A stretch of 64,000 nt of DNA from Bin87 sp965116785. GTDB lineage: Bacteria > Chloroflexota > Dehalococcoidia > Lucifugimonadales > UBA3495. The DNA is taken from NCBI GenBank assembly GCA_965116785.1, contig OZ220731.1, forward strand, positions 434,001-498,000, read 5' to 3'. The translations under genes and the position numbers were made by a program. Positions 1-8,160 of this stretch are shown piece after piece. The notes beneath the pieces are model-generated. The model was not told the origin of the DNA, searched no databases, and was given only the letters and a program-made list of their open reading frames with translations. Every line of letters starts with the position of its first letter. The stretch's first letter is position 1.

Positions 1-681
1 GGGGACGCTCGGTTCCAGGTGTCTCTGCCCACGCCCATCGCCACGGCTTATATGTACGTGAGCCCGGCGGCGCGGGACGCGTACATTCCCGCCTACGAAA
101 GGTCGCTGCTGTCGGCGGTGGAAGGCCTACTTGCGTCCACTCCGCACGACCGGCTGTCGATCCAGTGGGACGTGTGCCAGGAGGTGCTGCTGTTCGAGGA
201 CTATTTCTCGCACCGGCCCGCCGATTACAAGGAGCGGATCTTCGCGGAGCTGGGGCGTCTGGGTGACGCGATCCCCGAGACCGTTGACCTGGGCTACCAC
301 CTGTGCTACGGGTCGCCCCGCGACGAGCACTTGGTGATGCCGAAGGACATGAGTATTCTCGTGGAAATTGCCAACGGCATCGCCGACGGACTGGACCGTC
401 GCCTCGACTTCATCCACATGCCAGTGCCCAAAGACCGCGCGGATCGCGAGTACTTCCTGCCGCTTGAAGGGTTGTGCCTGTCCACCGAGACCCAGCTGAT
501 CCTGGGCCTGATCCATCACGACGACATCACCGGCGACCGCGACCGTGTCGACGCAGCCCGAGAATTCATCGGTTCCTTCGGCGTGGCCAGCGAATGCGGT
601 TGGGGGCGAACGGACCCGGCGCGGGTGCCCGGCCTGCTGGAGAGCCATCTTCGCGCTGTGGAGTACATCAACGCCGGATGA
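1..681 (+). CDS. MetE/UROD-like zinc methyltransferase domain protein (5' end outside window)
   Basis: The frame is open from base 1, and the first residues (GDARFQVSLPTP) look like the interior of a MetE-like protein, so the GTG at 19 is probably an internal valine and the gene starts upstream of the window. The visible 226 residues match the C-terminal half of the cobalamin-independent methionine synthase / uroporphyrinogen decarboxylase-like barrel. A His-x-Cys pair lies at bases 298-306 (HLC) and a later Cys in ECGWGR at 595-597, matching the three zinc ligands of MetE. The zinc site therefore seems intact. These standalone MetE-like proteins usually have unknown methyl donors and acceptors, so I do not call it metE. 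The next gene starts 25 bases downstream, possibly in the same transcript. Confidence 0.75.
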   Translation, partial: GDARFQVSLPTPIATAYMYVSPAARDAYIPAYERSLLSAVEGLLASTPHDRLSIQWDVCQEVLLFEDYFSHRPADYKERIFAELGRLGDAIPETVDLGYHLCYGSPRDEHLVMPKDMSILVEIANGIADGLDRRLDFIHMPVPKDRADREYFLPLEGLCLSTETQLILGLIHHDDITGDRDRVDAAREFIGSFGVASECGWGRTDPARVPGLLESHLRAVEYINAG

Positions 682-706
682 CCACCGGCCGCCCGAGGGG
701 TTTGAG

Positions 707-1150
707 ATGATTCAACTGACCGAGGAAATGTCGAGCCTGATCAACCGGGCGCGAGACGACGGCTACCCCTGCATTGTGGCCACCGCGTCGGATGACGGCA
801 TACCCAACTGCGGTTACATCGGCACGGTGCTAGCCGTGGGCGACGATACCCTGATCTACCGCGACCGCACGGGGCGCAACCCGCTTGAGCACATCGAGGC
901 GAACCCGAAGGTCATCGTCCTGTTTCGTAACACCGACCGCGACACCGGCTGGAAATTCCGCTGCACCGCCAGCGTGTACCGGGAAGGACAGGTCTTTGAG
1001 GACATGACCGACAAACTGCTGGAGTCTGGGTTGGTGAACGAGCGCTACCTGGAGGGCAGCGTTGGCGCCATCGTCGTGCTGCGCATCGACCAGGTTCTGA
1101 CCTTGTTTGGAGGACTGTTGCAGGAGCGGGAGCCCGGCCTGCAGTGGTGA
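707..1150 (+). CDS. Pyridoxamine 5'-phosphate oxidase-like flavin-binding protein
   Basis: This 147-residue protein resembles the small split-barrel FMN- or F420-binding proteins of the PNPOx-like superfamily. Supporting stretches are PCIVATASDDGIPNCG near the N-terminus, typical of the first barrel strands, then a RNPLEHIEANPKVIVLF segment that matches the usual cofactor-proximal region. The substrate cannot be read from sequence. The start is set at ATG 707, preceded by GAGGGG at about eight bases. The open frame extends further upstream but overlaps the preceding gene without homology. The neighbouring flavin enzymes suggest a redox role, which is inference only. Confidence 0.75.
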   Translation: MIQLTEEMSSLINRARDDGYPCIVATASDDGIPNCGYIGTVLAVGDDTLIYRDRTGRNPLEHIEANPKVIVLFRNTDRDTGWKFRCTASVYREGQVFEDMTDKLLESGLVNERYLEGSVGAIVVLRIDQVLTLFGGLLQEREPGLQW

Positions 1151-1167
1151 TCGGGTCATCGCCCGAT

Positions 1168-1255
1168 TGGCGGAGGGAGTGGGATTCGAACCCACGAACC
1201 CGTTAAGGTTAACGGTTTTCAAGACCGTCGCAATCGTCCACTCTGCCATCCCTCC
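1168..1255 (-). tRNA. tRNA-Ser (anticodon UGA)
   Basis: On the minus strand a GGAGGGA/TCCCTCC acceptor stem closes at 1249-1255 and 1172-1178. The discriminator is G at 1171 and the CCA end is encoded at 1168-1170. The anticodon TGA lies at 1219-1221 in loop CTTGAAA. The T arm is GTGGGTTCGAATCCCAC. The long variable arm (GTTAACCTTAAC region) is the class II feature expected of serine tRNA. Confidence 0.95.
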
Positions 1256-1358
1256 CAACGCCGGGCATCCATTGTAAAGCCGCCGGCCCGCAAGCGTACA
1301 GACTGCGCTTCCGTTGCTACCTAGGTAATCCGTGAGCGGGATGATAACCTGCCACGGC

Positions 1359-1364
1359 TATAAT
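1359..1364 (+). promoter_or_regulatory. -10 element for the 1398 gene
   Basis: A perfect TATAAT lies 34 bases before the start codon. No convincing -35 hexamer is visible. It is one of a series of such boxes placed just before genes in this window. Confidence 0.5.
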
Positions 1365-1397
1365 GTGCGGCACAGCATCACCGAACGGAGCCGCTCA

Positions 1398-2564
1398 ATG
1401 CCCGAAGACCTGGTACGCGTTGCCGAAAGTTTTGTGCCCGAAATCCTGGCGAACCTCGATCGGATCGACGCCGAATGTCAACTTCCGCCCGAGTTGGCCG
1501 ACCGGATGGCGGCGCACAACCTGTTCTGTCTCTACGCGCCGCAGGCCCTGGGCGGCCCGGAGCTTGATCCGCTAACTGCCTTTCGCGTCGTGGAGACCAT
1601 ATCCCGGGCTGATGGGTCCGCGGGTTGGTGTGTGTTCAACGGCAGCGCAATCACCGCAGCCCTGTCTCGCCTAACCGTTGATGCCGTCAAGGAGATCTTC
1701 GGCGACCCGCCCGCAATGCTGGGGTCGGGCTCGGCCCGGCCCGAAGGTACTGCCACGATCACCGAGGGCGGATACATCGTCAACGGGCGGTGGAACTACC
1801 TGAGCGGGATTGATCACTCCACCGCCTTGTTCCTCAACTGCCGCGTGATGAAGCATGACGGGTCTCCGGCGCTGAACGACGACGGCAGTGCGGCCATGCA
1901 GGTCGTCGTAGCACCCGTCGCCGCCGGCACGATGATCGACAACTGGACCACCCTGGGGATGCGGGGCACCGCCAGCAACGACTGCGAGTATTCCGGCGTG
2001 TTCGTGCCGGCGCACCACTCCTACCGGCGCGGCGATCCGTCGTATCATCCCGGGCCGCTATACAACCCGGCGCAGACCGCCATCCTCATTAGTTGGACCT
2101 TGGCGGCAGCCAACGCCCTGGGCATGGCCCGCGGCGCCATGAACGCGTTTCACGACCTGGCCACCGGCGCTGGGACCACCAACTCGCCCATGCTGCTGCG
2201 AGACCGGGCGTACGTGCAAATCGCGTACGGGGAGTGCGAGGCCATCCTGGACGGGGCCCGCACCTACGTGCTGGACTCCGTGGGCAGTATGTGGGACGCG
2301 CAGGTATACCAGAAGACCGACCTGATGGACCGGGCCGTGCGGGCCAGGTTGGCCATAACCCATGCCATCCGCCGGTCCGTCGACGTTGTGGACCGGCTGT
2401 TCAACGTGGCCGGCACCAACGCCATCCATCGCTCGGTGGGATTGGAACGGTTCTTCCGCGACCTGCATGTGAGCGGCCAGCACATATCGGGTCTGCCCAA
2501 CAATTTCGAGTACGGTGGGCAGGTCCTCATGGGCGCAGAGACCACCGGCTCCCTGTATACCTGA
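1398..2564 (+). CDS. Acyl-CoA dehydrogenase-like flavin-dependent oxygenase
   Basis: This 388-residue protein has the acyl-CoA dehydrogenase fold in the HpaB/HsaA-like group (flavin-dependent monooxygenases and related enzymes). Visible signatures are the N-terminal helical domain with ELADRMAAHNLFCLYAPQALGG, the mid-barrel GGYIVNGRWNYLSGIDHS, which matches the GRW.F.SG signature of that subgroup, and LGMRGTASND, the flavin-contacting strand. The C-terminal part has VGLERFFRDLHVSGQH, the RD.R/H region of the family. Such enzymes need reduced flavin from a separate reductase; a split-barrel protein lies just upstream at 707, but that link is a guess. Start ATG 1398 has CGGAG about eight bases upstream. 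The substrate is unknown, with a steroid or aromatic compound possible. Confidence 0.8.
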   Translation: MPEDLVRVAESFVPEILANLDRIDAECQLPPELADRMAAHNLFCLYAPQALGGPELDPLTAFRVVETISRADGSAGWCVFNGSAITAALSRLTVDAVKEIFGDPPAMLGSGSARPEGTATITEGGYIVNGRWNYLSGIDHSTALFLNCRVMKHDGSPALNDDGSAAMQVVVAPVAAGTMIDNWTTLGMRGTASNDCEYSGVFVPAHHSYRRGDPSYHPGPLYNPAQTAILISWTLAAANALGMARGAMNAFHDLATGAGTTNSPMLLRDRAYVQIAYGECEAILDGARTYVLDSVGSMWDAQVYQKTDLMDRAVRARLAITHAIRRSVDVVDRLFNVAGTNAIHRSVGLERFFRDLHVSGQHISGLPNNFEYGGQVLMGAETTGSLYT

Positions 2565-2582
2565 GCGCCGGGTGCCGAAATC

Positions 2583-2608
2583 CAGGGGCGACCAAACGGT
2601 CGCCCCTG
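2583..2608. terminator. GGGGCGACC palindrome between convergent genes
   Basis: An 11-base inverted repeat (CAGGGGCGACC / GGTCGCCCCTG) with a 4-base loop sits between the convergent ends of the 1398 and 2634 genes. It could terminate in both directions although T-runs are short. The same palindrome core recurs at 5201-5222. Confidence 0.55.
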
Positions 2609-2633
2609 CGAAAATGGTCGTATGCGATGGTCC

Positions 2634-3308
2634 CTATTCGGGGAACATCCGCTGGTACACGCCGGGCGATCCTTCGCCGTGGACCATGTGCGGCCGCACC
2701 TCGTGGGTCCAGACAGGCGTCACGATCGTGCTCCAGTTTTTCCAGGCCGCGCTCTCGGCGATTTCGAGCGACTCCATCTCGTGCACCGTGGCGTACTTGG
2801 GCTCGCCCATCACCGCCTGGAACCGGCGAGCGCGGATGTAGCCGGGGATGTCCAGGGCCATCGGCAGGCGCTCGTTGTTGTAGGCGTCGTTCCACTTTTC
2901 CTCGAGGTGGTCCGGGATCGACATGCGGCCCACCAGGATCAGCGGCGACATGCCGGCCTGGGCCGTCTCGTCGGAAAGTTCCCCGGGATGCACTCGCTTG
3001 TACAGGTTGCGGATGTACTCCGTCCCGATGACACTGGGGGACATTCGCCGCGACCACTCGGTTGGCTCCTTGAGCCACTTTTGCCATTCGTCCGAGTACC
3101 AGGCCTCGTGGCTGTCCAGTTCGTAGGCCGCCAGGTATTTCGGCCCGCCTTGGACCGCCTGGTAGCGCGCCGCGTCGAGGACGCCCGGTATCGAGAGCCG
3201 TTCCGGGATGTGCTCTTCGTTGTACCAACGGTTGTATTCTTCGTCATGCTCTGGCGCCACATCGCTGTACACCAGCAACAGGCCGTCGCCCTTTCTCTTC
3301 GTAGGCAT
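2634..3308 (-). CDS. EthD-like protein with two ferredoxin-like repeats
   Basis: The 224-residue protein holds two tandem copies of a dimeric alpha-beta barrel unit. The first copy has LLLVYSDVAPEHDEEYNRWY, then EEHIPERLSIPGVLDAARYQ; the second has LILVGRMSIPDHLEEKWNDA, then NERLPMALDIPGYIRARRFQ. The pattern W/DxxYN.EH.P....IPG...ARR(Y/F)Q is typical of EthD/DUF4286-like proteins found near catabolic oxygenases. Two copies in one chain would make a pseudo-dimer. Start ATG 3308 is chosen over the long upstream extension, which runs into the monooxygenase gene; GGAGTAGAGCG precedes it. It is divergent from the Baeyer-Villiger gene at 3537, which suggests a related pathway. No enzymatic activity can be assigned. 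Confidence 0.75.
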   Translation of the reverse strand: MPTKRKGDGLLLVYSDVAPEHDEEYNRWYNEEHIPERLSIPGVLDAARYQAVQGGPKYLAAYELDSHEAWYSDEWQKWLKEPTEWSRRMSPSVIGTEYIRNLYKRVHPGELSDETAQAGMSPLILVGRMSIPDHLEEKWNDAYNNERLPMALDIPGYIRARRFQAVMGEPKYATVHEMESLEIAESAAWKNWSTIVTPVWTHEVRPHMVHGEGSPGVYQRMFPE

Positions 3309-3368
3309 CGCTCTACTCCATGTCACCTTGCGACGCGAGGCGTCGCCGGGTTTGTCGATCTGGCGCGC

Positions 3369-3374
3369 AGTATA
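3369..3374 (-). promoter_or_regulatory. -10 element for the EthD-like gene
   Basis: TATACT on the minus strand lies about 60 bases upstream of the ATG at 3308, in the divergent interval shared with the 3537 gene. Confidence 0.4.
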
Positions 3375-3468
3375 GCACCGGGCCCGAAGACACCCTGCGC
3401 CGGGAGGGGATTCAGTCGGTTGAATTGGCCAGTTGGAAAGACCGTCCGTCAGAACCTTGATCCGGGTG

Positions 3469-3474
3469 TATAAT
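3469..3474 (+). promoter_or_regulatory. -10 element for the Baeyer-Villiger monooxygenase gene
   Basis: TATAAT followed by CGGCCC lies 62 bases before the ATG at 3537. The downstream CGSC extension recurs at several other promoters of the window. Confidence 0.55.
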
Positions 3475-3536
3475 CGGCCCACCGTTTCCACTTTTGGCCG
3501 ACGCATGTCACCAGGATGAGTTGATAGGAGGGATTT

Positions 3537-5171
3537 ATGACTACGTCGTTGCAGCAAACGTCTTCCAACGGGCATTCCACAGCAGGCGCAGAAGAGTTTG
3601 ACGTTATCGTCATCGGCGCCGGCGTCACGGGATTGTACTCCCTGCACCGGTTGCGCCAGCTGGGGTTCTCAGTAAGATCCCTTGAAGAAGGGACGGGTGT
3701 TGGCGGCACCTGGTACTGGAACCGCTACCCTGGGGCCCGCTTCGACTCGGAAAGCTACACCTACGGCTATTCCTTCTCGGAGGAACTGCTGCAGGAGTGG
3801 GAGTGGAAGGAGCATTACTCCAGCCAGCCGGAGAACGAGCAATATCTCAATTACGTGGCCGACAAGTTCGACCTCCGGAGCGATATCAGGTTCAACTCCC
3901 GGGTCGCCTCCCTGGTCTATGACGAAGCCGCCAACCGCTGGAACGTGACCACCGACGACGGGTACCAGGCCCGGGCGCAGTTCGTCATCACCGCCATCGG
4001 GATCCTGTCGGCGCGTTACGTGCCGGAGTTCGAGGGCCTGGACAGCTACGAGGGAGCCTGGTGTCACACCAACCGCTGGCCCAAGGAGGGCATGGACCTC
4101 GCCGGCAAGCGCGTGGGCGTCATCGGCACGGGCGCCACCGCCGTCCAGCTGATCCCGGAGATCGTGGAAGAAGTTTCGCATCTGACGGTCTTCCAGCGCA
4201 CCGCAAACTACTGCGTGCCGCTGCGCAACGCTGTCATCGACCGGGAAACGCAGGACTACATCAAGTCGCACTACCCGGAGATTTTCGAGCAGTGCCTTGC
4301 CACCCCCGGCTCTTTCATGCATGAGTTCGATCCCCGGTCGGCCCTGGCAGTGTCCGAGGAGGAAAAGCTGGAGCAGTACGAGCGGCTGTGGGCGGAGCCC
4401 GGGTTCAAGAAGTGGCTGTCAAACTTCTACGACATCATGATGCCCGGTGAGGCGAACGAAGACTATGCCGAGTTCGTTCGCAACAAGATCCGCGAGCGCG
4501 TGCACGACCCGGAGGTTGCTGAGAAGCTGGTGCCGAAGAACCACATGTTCGGTTCCAAGCGGCTGCCCTGCGAGAGCGGCTACTACGAGGTCTACAACCG
4601 CGACAACGTCCTGCTGGTCGATGTCCGCGAAGACCCCATCGCGCGCCTGACCCCCCGCGGCATCCAGCTGGAGAGCGGCAGCGAATTCGAGCTCGACGTC
4701 ATCATTTTCGCCACCGGCTACGACGCCGTTACCGGCCCACTCAACCTGATTCACATCCAGGGTATCGGCGGCGAGGTCCTCAAGGAAAAGTTCGCCAACG
4801 GGCCACGCACCTACATGGGCATGTCCAGCTACGGCTTCCCCAACCTTTTCACGATCAACGCCGCCTCCGTGGGCAACTTTCCCCGTTCCGCCGAGCCGCT
4901 GGTCGAGTGGGTCACCGACGCAATCGCCCACGTTCGCGATAGCGGCAACTCTCGCATCATGGCGACCGACGAGGCTGAAGAGGCGTGGGTGCGCCACATG
5001 AGAGAGGACAGTGAAAACATCCTCCGTACGCAGGCCGATTCCTGGTTCGTGGGCGCCAACATCCCGGGCAAGGCTCGGGTGCTGCTGACCGCGCCGGACA
5101 CCGCACCGGCCATGCGAGCCAAGCGTGCCGAGGTGGAGGCCAACGGCTACGAGGGCTTCACCTTGGACTGA
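3537..5171 (+). CDS. Flavin-containing Baeyer-Villiger monooxygenase
   Basis: The 544-residue protein is a class B flavoprotein monooxygenase, predicted to insert oxygen next to a ketone using FAD and NADPH. The FAD Rossmann motif GAGVTG is at about residues 27-32. The NADPH motif GTGATA follows near 195-200. Between them lies YEGAWCHTNRWP (about 171-182), the Baeyer-Villiger fingerprint FxGxxxHxxxWP with Tyr replacing the first Phe. The C-terminal ATGYDAVTG is the second conserved FAD-proximal segment. Length matches the cyclohexanone/phenylacetone monooxygenase group. Start ATG 3537 follows GATAGGAGGGATTT, a strong ribosome-binding site. The native ketone is unknown; neighbouring EthD-like and flavin genes suggest breakdown of recalcitrant organic compounds. 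Confidence 0.9.
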   Translation: MTTSLQQTSSNGHSTAGAEEFDVIVIGAGVTGLYSLHRLRQLGFSVRSLEEGTGVGGTWYWNRYPGARFDSESYTYGYSFSEELLQEWEWKEHYSSQPENEQYLNYVADKFDLRSDIRFNSRVASLVYDEAANRWNVTTDDGYQARAQFVITAIGILSARYVPEFEGLDSYEGAWCHTNRWPKEGMDLAGKRVGVIGTGATAVQLIPEIVEEVSHLTVFQRTANYCVPLRNAVIDRETQDYIKSHYPEIFEQCLATPGSFMHEFDPRSALAVSEEEKLEQYERLWAEPGFKKWLSNFYDIMMPGEANEDYAEFVRNKIRERVHDPEVAEKLVPKNHMFGSKRLPCESGYYEVYNRDNVLLVDVREDPIARLTPRGIQLESGSEFELDVIIFATGYDAVTGPLNLIHIQGIGGEVLKEKFANGPRTYMGMSSYGFPNLFTINAASVGNFPRSAEPLVEWVTDAIAHVRDSGNSRIMATDEAEEAWVRHMREDSENILRTQADSWFVGANIPGKARVLLTAPDTAPAMRAKRAEVEANGYEGFTLD

Positions 5172-5200
5172 CGCTCCCGAGACTGGTGATTGAACCTGTA

Positions 5201-5222
5201 GGGGCGACCGGCGGGTCGCCCC
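5201..5222. terminator. GGGGCGACC palindrome between convergent genes
   Basis: Inverted repeat GGGGCGACC / GGTCGCCCC with a short GGCG loop, preceded by TGTA, lies between the convergent 3537 gene and the small minus-strand gene at 5233. It shares its core with the element at 2583-2608. Confidence 0.55.
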
Positions 5223-5232
5223 ACATTCGTCC

Positions 5233-5439
5233 TTAAACAACCCGTATAAAATTGTGATCCTGGTCGTACCAAAGATCTCCCCGCGTGCCGCCCGCAGAAA
5301 GAAACTCGCCGACTGTCATTCCGGTCCAATAAAGGTCAAACCTACGACAGGCAGCGCCCCAGGGCCGCTTCGGATTTCGGTCGACCAGAAGCGTGATGAC
5401 CTGACTGTCCGCCAATGGCGCACGGCGTTTCATCGTCAT
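5233..5439 (-). CDS. Small conserved hypothetical protein coupled to the MFS gene
   Basis: This 68-residue protein has a recognisable pattern: ITLLVDRNPKRPWGAACRRF, then LYWTGMTVGEFLSAGGTRGD and a WYDQDHNFIRV end. I recall similar short hypothetical proteins in other bacteria but no function. Its ATG at 5439 overlaps the TGA of the upstream MFS gene as ATGA, a common arrangement for translational coupling, which argues that it is real. It is probably the last gene of the MFS transcript. It has no signal peptide or membrane segment. Confidence 0.6.
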   Translation of the reverse strand: MTMKRRAPLADSQVITLLVDRNPKRPWGAACRRFDLYWTGMTVGEFLSAGGTRGDLWYDQDHNFIRVV

Positions 5440-6749
5440 TGCACAACTCCCTGCGCGTTCGTATCGTTCAAGGTCGGTCTTCGCGCCAGCACGTAGCACA
5501 GGCCCGATACCAACTGCATCCCGGCGGCCGCCAGAAGCGCCGACGCGTACGTGCCGGTCTGCACGAAAATCCAGCCTGCCGCTGCCGGAGCGGCCAACGA
5601 TCCCAGGCCGAAACTCACCGTCATGATGCCGACCAAAGATCCGAAACTACGGCGTCCAAAATACTCGCCCACGGCGAGCCAACCCAGCGTGGCGATGCCC
5701 TCCGTGGCGGCGATGGACAGCACGAACATTACCGCGGCCCCGTAACCCGATCCCACCGCGAACGCCGCCGTACCCAGCGCACCCACCGACATGCCGCCGA
5801 TAAGCAGCCAACGGGATGGGATCCAGGTGGCTGCCAACCCCATCAGAATCCGGATCGGTATGATGGCCAGGAACGTTGACGACAGGTAAAACGCGGCCTG
5901 GTCTTGAGGTATTCCCTTCCAAACCAACATCGGTATCTGGTTGATCACCAGGGCATCGGCGGACGCGATGCGCAGGGTGACTGCTGCCGTCATCAGCCAG
6001 AAGGCCGGAGTGGAGGCCGCTCGCCTCAGCGTGAAGTCGGAGTCCGCATAGACGGGTTCGATGCGCCGGTTGCGCGCTGTGGCCGTGCTGGCCGCCGATG
6101 GACGCCCGCCGTCCGGCAGCAGCCCAATATCCTCGGGCCGGCTGCGGGTCACCACGGTGGCTCCGACGACCAGCAGACCGGACAGCACCCCGACGCAAAG
6201 TATCGTCGTCCGCCATCCGAACTCGCCCTCACACCACGCCAGCAACGGGACCATGACCGCGGCTCCGCCGGCGAAGGCGGTGTTCAGCAGCGTCATGGCC
6301 AGGGCCTTCCGCCGCACGAACCACTGATTGGCAATAGTCATCAGGTTGGGCACAATGCCAATGCCACGGCCGATGGCTGCCACTCCCGAGTAGGCCAGAA
6401 CCAGTTGCCAGTAGGAGTTCACTCCGGCCACCGTCGCTAACCCGGTGCAACTCAGCAGCCCGCCGATCAGGACCAGTTGTCGTCCTCCGTACCGGTCGGC
6501 GAGCCAGCCCGCGCCCAGGGCCGCCACGTTGCCCACGGCCCAGGCGGCTCCCACGACAAAGGCGAACCGGGCCTCGTCGATGCCCAGTTCGTCCCCGATA
6601 GGCGCGGCGAACACCAGGAATCCTGGGATGATGGCGCCGAATCCCAGGCAGCCGGTTGCTCCAGCGGCCAGCAGCACCCACCATCCGTAGTAGATGCCCT
6701 CAGTGCGTGACCCGGGGCGTGGCGCGCTTTGCGACGACTGCTCGCTCAG
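5436..6749 (-). CDS. Major facilitator superfamily transporter (start uncertain)
   Basis: The protein (about 437 residues) has the 12-helix MFS pattern: GIYYGWWVLLAAGATGCLGFG as helix 1, GWLADRYGGRQ as the loop 2-3 signature, and EYFGRRSFGSLVGIM near the start of the last helices. It is paralogous to the neighbour at 6755, in the monocarboxylate/oxalate-formate-like part of MFS. No ATG, GTG or TTG lies in frame between the upstream stop and helix 1. The best start is CTG at 6749, with AGGA eight bases before it; ATA at 6758, overlapping the upstream TAG, is an alternative. The frame continues upstream only as a shadow of the neighbour. The exported or imported substrate is unknown. Confidence 0.75.
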   Translation of the reverse strand: MSEQSSQSAPRPGSRTEGIYYGWWVLLAAGATGCLGFGAIIPGFLVFAAPIGDELGIDEARFAFVVGAAWAVGNVAALGAGWLADRYGGRQLVLIGGLLSCTGLATVAGVNSYWQLVLAYSGVAAIGRGIGIVPNLMTIANQWFVRRKALAMTLLNTAFAGGAAVMVPLLAWCEGEFGWRTTILCVGVLSGLLVVGATVVTRSRPEDIGLLPDGGRPSAASTATARNRRIEPVYADSDFTLRRAASTPAFWLMTAAVTLRIASADALVINQIPMLVWKGIPQDQAAFYLSSTFLAIIPIRILMGLAATWIPSRWLLIGGMSVGALGTAAFAVGSGYGAAVMFVLSIAATEGIATLGWLAVGEYFGRRSFGSLVGIMTVSFGLGSLAAPAAAGWIFVQTGTYASALLAAAGMQLVSGLCYVLARRPTLNDTNAQGVVQ

Positions 6750-6754
6750 GGTCG

Positions 6755-8062
6755 CTATCCTGCGGACGGCGCGGGGTTGCCGGGTCGCTTTGCCAACAGG
6801 AATGCGCTGGCCGATATCACCTGAAGCGCGCCGACGGCCACCAGGACGGGCACAAAACTGCCGGTGCGGTCGAAGACCCATCCCGCCGCCGCGGGTACGA
6901 TTGGCCCGCTGATGCCGTAGAACAGCGTCATCACACCCACCAGCGTCCCGAAGCTGCGCCGCCCGAAGTATTCGCCCACGGTGATCCAGGCGAGGGCGCT
7001 CACGCCCTGCCCGGTGGCCGACGAAACGATCAGACACCAGGCCACTGCGTCCCCGTCCAGCAGCAGGGCGGCGACCGAGCAAACGGCGACCAAGGCCATG
7101 GCTCCGCTCAGCAGCCAGCGGGGCGACACCCACGTGGCCGCGATGCCCATGCCGAATCGGGCCGGGATGGTGGCGAAGTAGGTGATTGACAGGTAGACGG
7201 AGGTCCGTGCTTCAGCGACGCCTTTCCAGATCAAGAGGGGGATCTGATTGATGACCAGCACGTCGGACGGGATTGTGCGCAGGGCGGCGCCAACCGTCAG
7301 GGCCCAGAAGGAAAGCGTGACCAGCGCCTGGGTCGCCGAGTAGTCCAGCCGCTGGATCCCGACGGTTCCGGCGAGCCTCGATCCTCCCCGGGGCGAATCG
7401 GGCTCGATTGCGCCGGCGCCGTAGGGCTGCAGACCCATGTCCTCCGGTCGGCTGCGGATGATCGCGACAGCCGGCAACGTCAGGACGCATACCAGGATGC
7501 CGGCGACCATTGCCGTGGGTCGCCAACCGAACTGGTTTGCGGCGGCGCTGAGCGCCGGCAGGATGGCCGCCGCTCCGCCCACGACGGCGGTGTTGATCAC
7601 CGCCAACGCGAAAGCCTTGCGCCGCTCGAACCACTGGTTGACCACCGTCATCAGGGTCGGGAAGATGCCGAGACCGCGCCCCACGGAAGCGGTGACCGAA
7701 TAGACCACCACTATGGCCCAGAAGGAGTCGGCGAAACTCAGGGCGGAGAAACCGATACCGGCGAGCAGACCCCCGGCCAGGACCAGGCGGCGTGCGCCGT
7801 ATCGGTCAGCCAGCCAACCTGCCGCGAGGGAAGTCACATCGCCCACGCCCCATGCCGCCCCGACGACGAAAGCCGACTGTCCGGATGTGAGGCCCAGGTC
7901 ATCCCGAACGGGAACCGAAAACGCCAGGTACCCGGGGATGACCACGCCAAAGGCGAAGAAGCCCAGAACGACCGCAGCGGAGAGCACCCACCATCCGTAG
8001 TAGACACCGCCCGGGTCGCGTGGTTCCCGGGCGGAGTTCAGGCGGTACAAGAGCCCGCGCAA
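6755..8062 (-). CDS. Major facilitator superfamily transporter
   Basis: This 435-residue MFS protein opens with GVYYGWWVLSAAVVLGFFAFG (helix 1), has GWLADRYGARRL after helix 2, and EYFGRRSFGTLVGVM in the C-terminal half. These match the adjacent paralogue segment by segment, so the two arose by tandem duplication. The start is TTG 8062, with GGA nine bases upstream, which is weak but gives a sensible N-terminal tail before helix 1. Its TAG at 6755-6757 abuts the start of the next MFS gene, implying one transcript. The two may be partners or may differ in substrate; the sequence does not say. Confidence 0.85.
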   Translation of the reverse strand: MRGLLYRLNSAREPRDPGGVYYGWWVLSAAVVLGFFAFGVVIPGYLAFSVPVRDDLGLTSGQSAFVVGAAWGVGDVTSLAAGWLADRYGARRLVLAGGLLAGIGFSALSFADSFWAIVVVYSVTASVGRGLGIFPTLMTVVNQWFERRKAFALAVINTAVVGGAAAILPALSAAANQFGWRPTAMVAGILVCVLTLPAVAIIRSRPEDMGLQPYGAGAIEPDSPRGGSRLAGTVGIQRLDYSATQALVTLSFWALTVGAALRTIPSDVLVINQIPLLIWKGVAEARTSVYLSITYFATIPARFGMGIAATWVSPRWLLSGAMALVAVCSVAALLLDGDAVAWCLIVSSATGQGVSALAWITVGEYFGRRSFGTLVGVMTLFYGISGPIVPAAAGWVFDRTGSFVPVLVAVGALQVISASAFLLAKRPGNPAPSAG

Positions 8063-8160
8063 GGCGTTATTCCAATTTCATGGGCGGTACGCCACGCCAG
8101 GTATCGGGGCAGGCGAACCGTGGGCTCACCGGGATGGCATGGAATGGGTTGCCCGCCTCC

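Noticed and set aside
127..648. Long minus-strand frame opposite the MetE-like gene
   Set aside because: It is antisense to a clear family member and its translation is biased by high GC, with no domain pattern.
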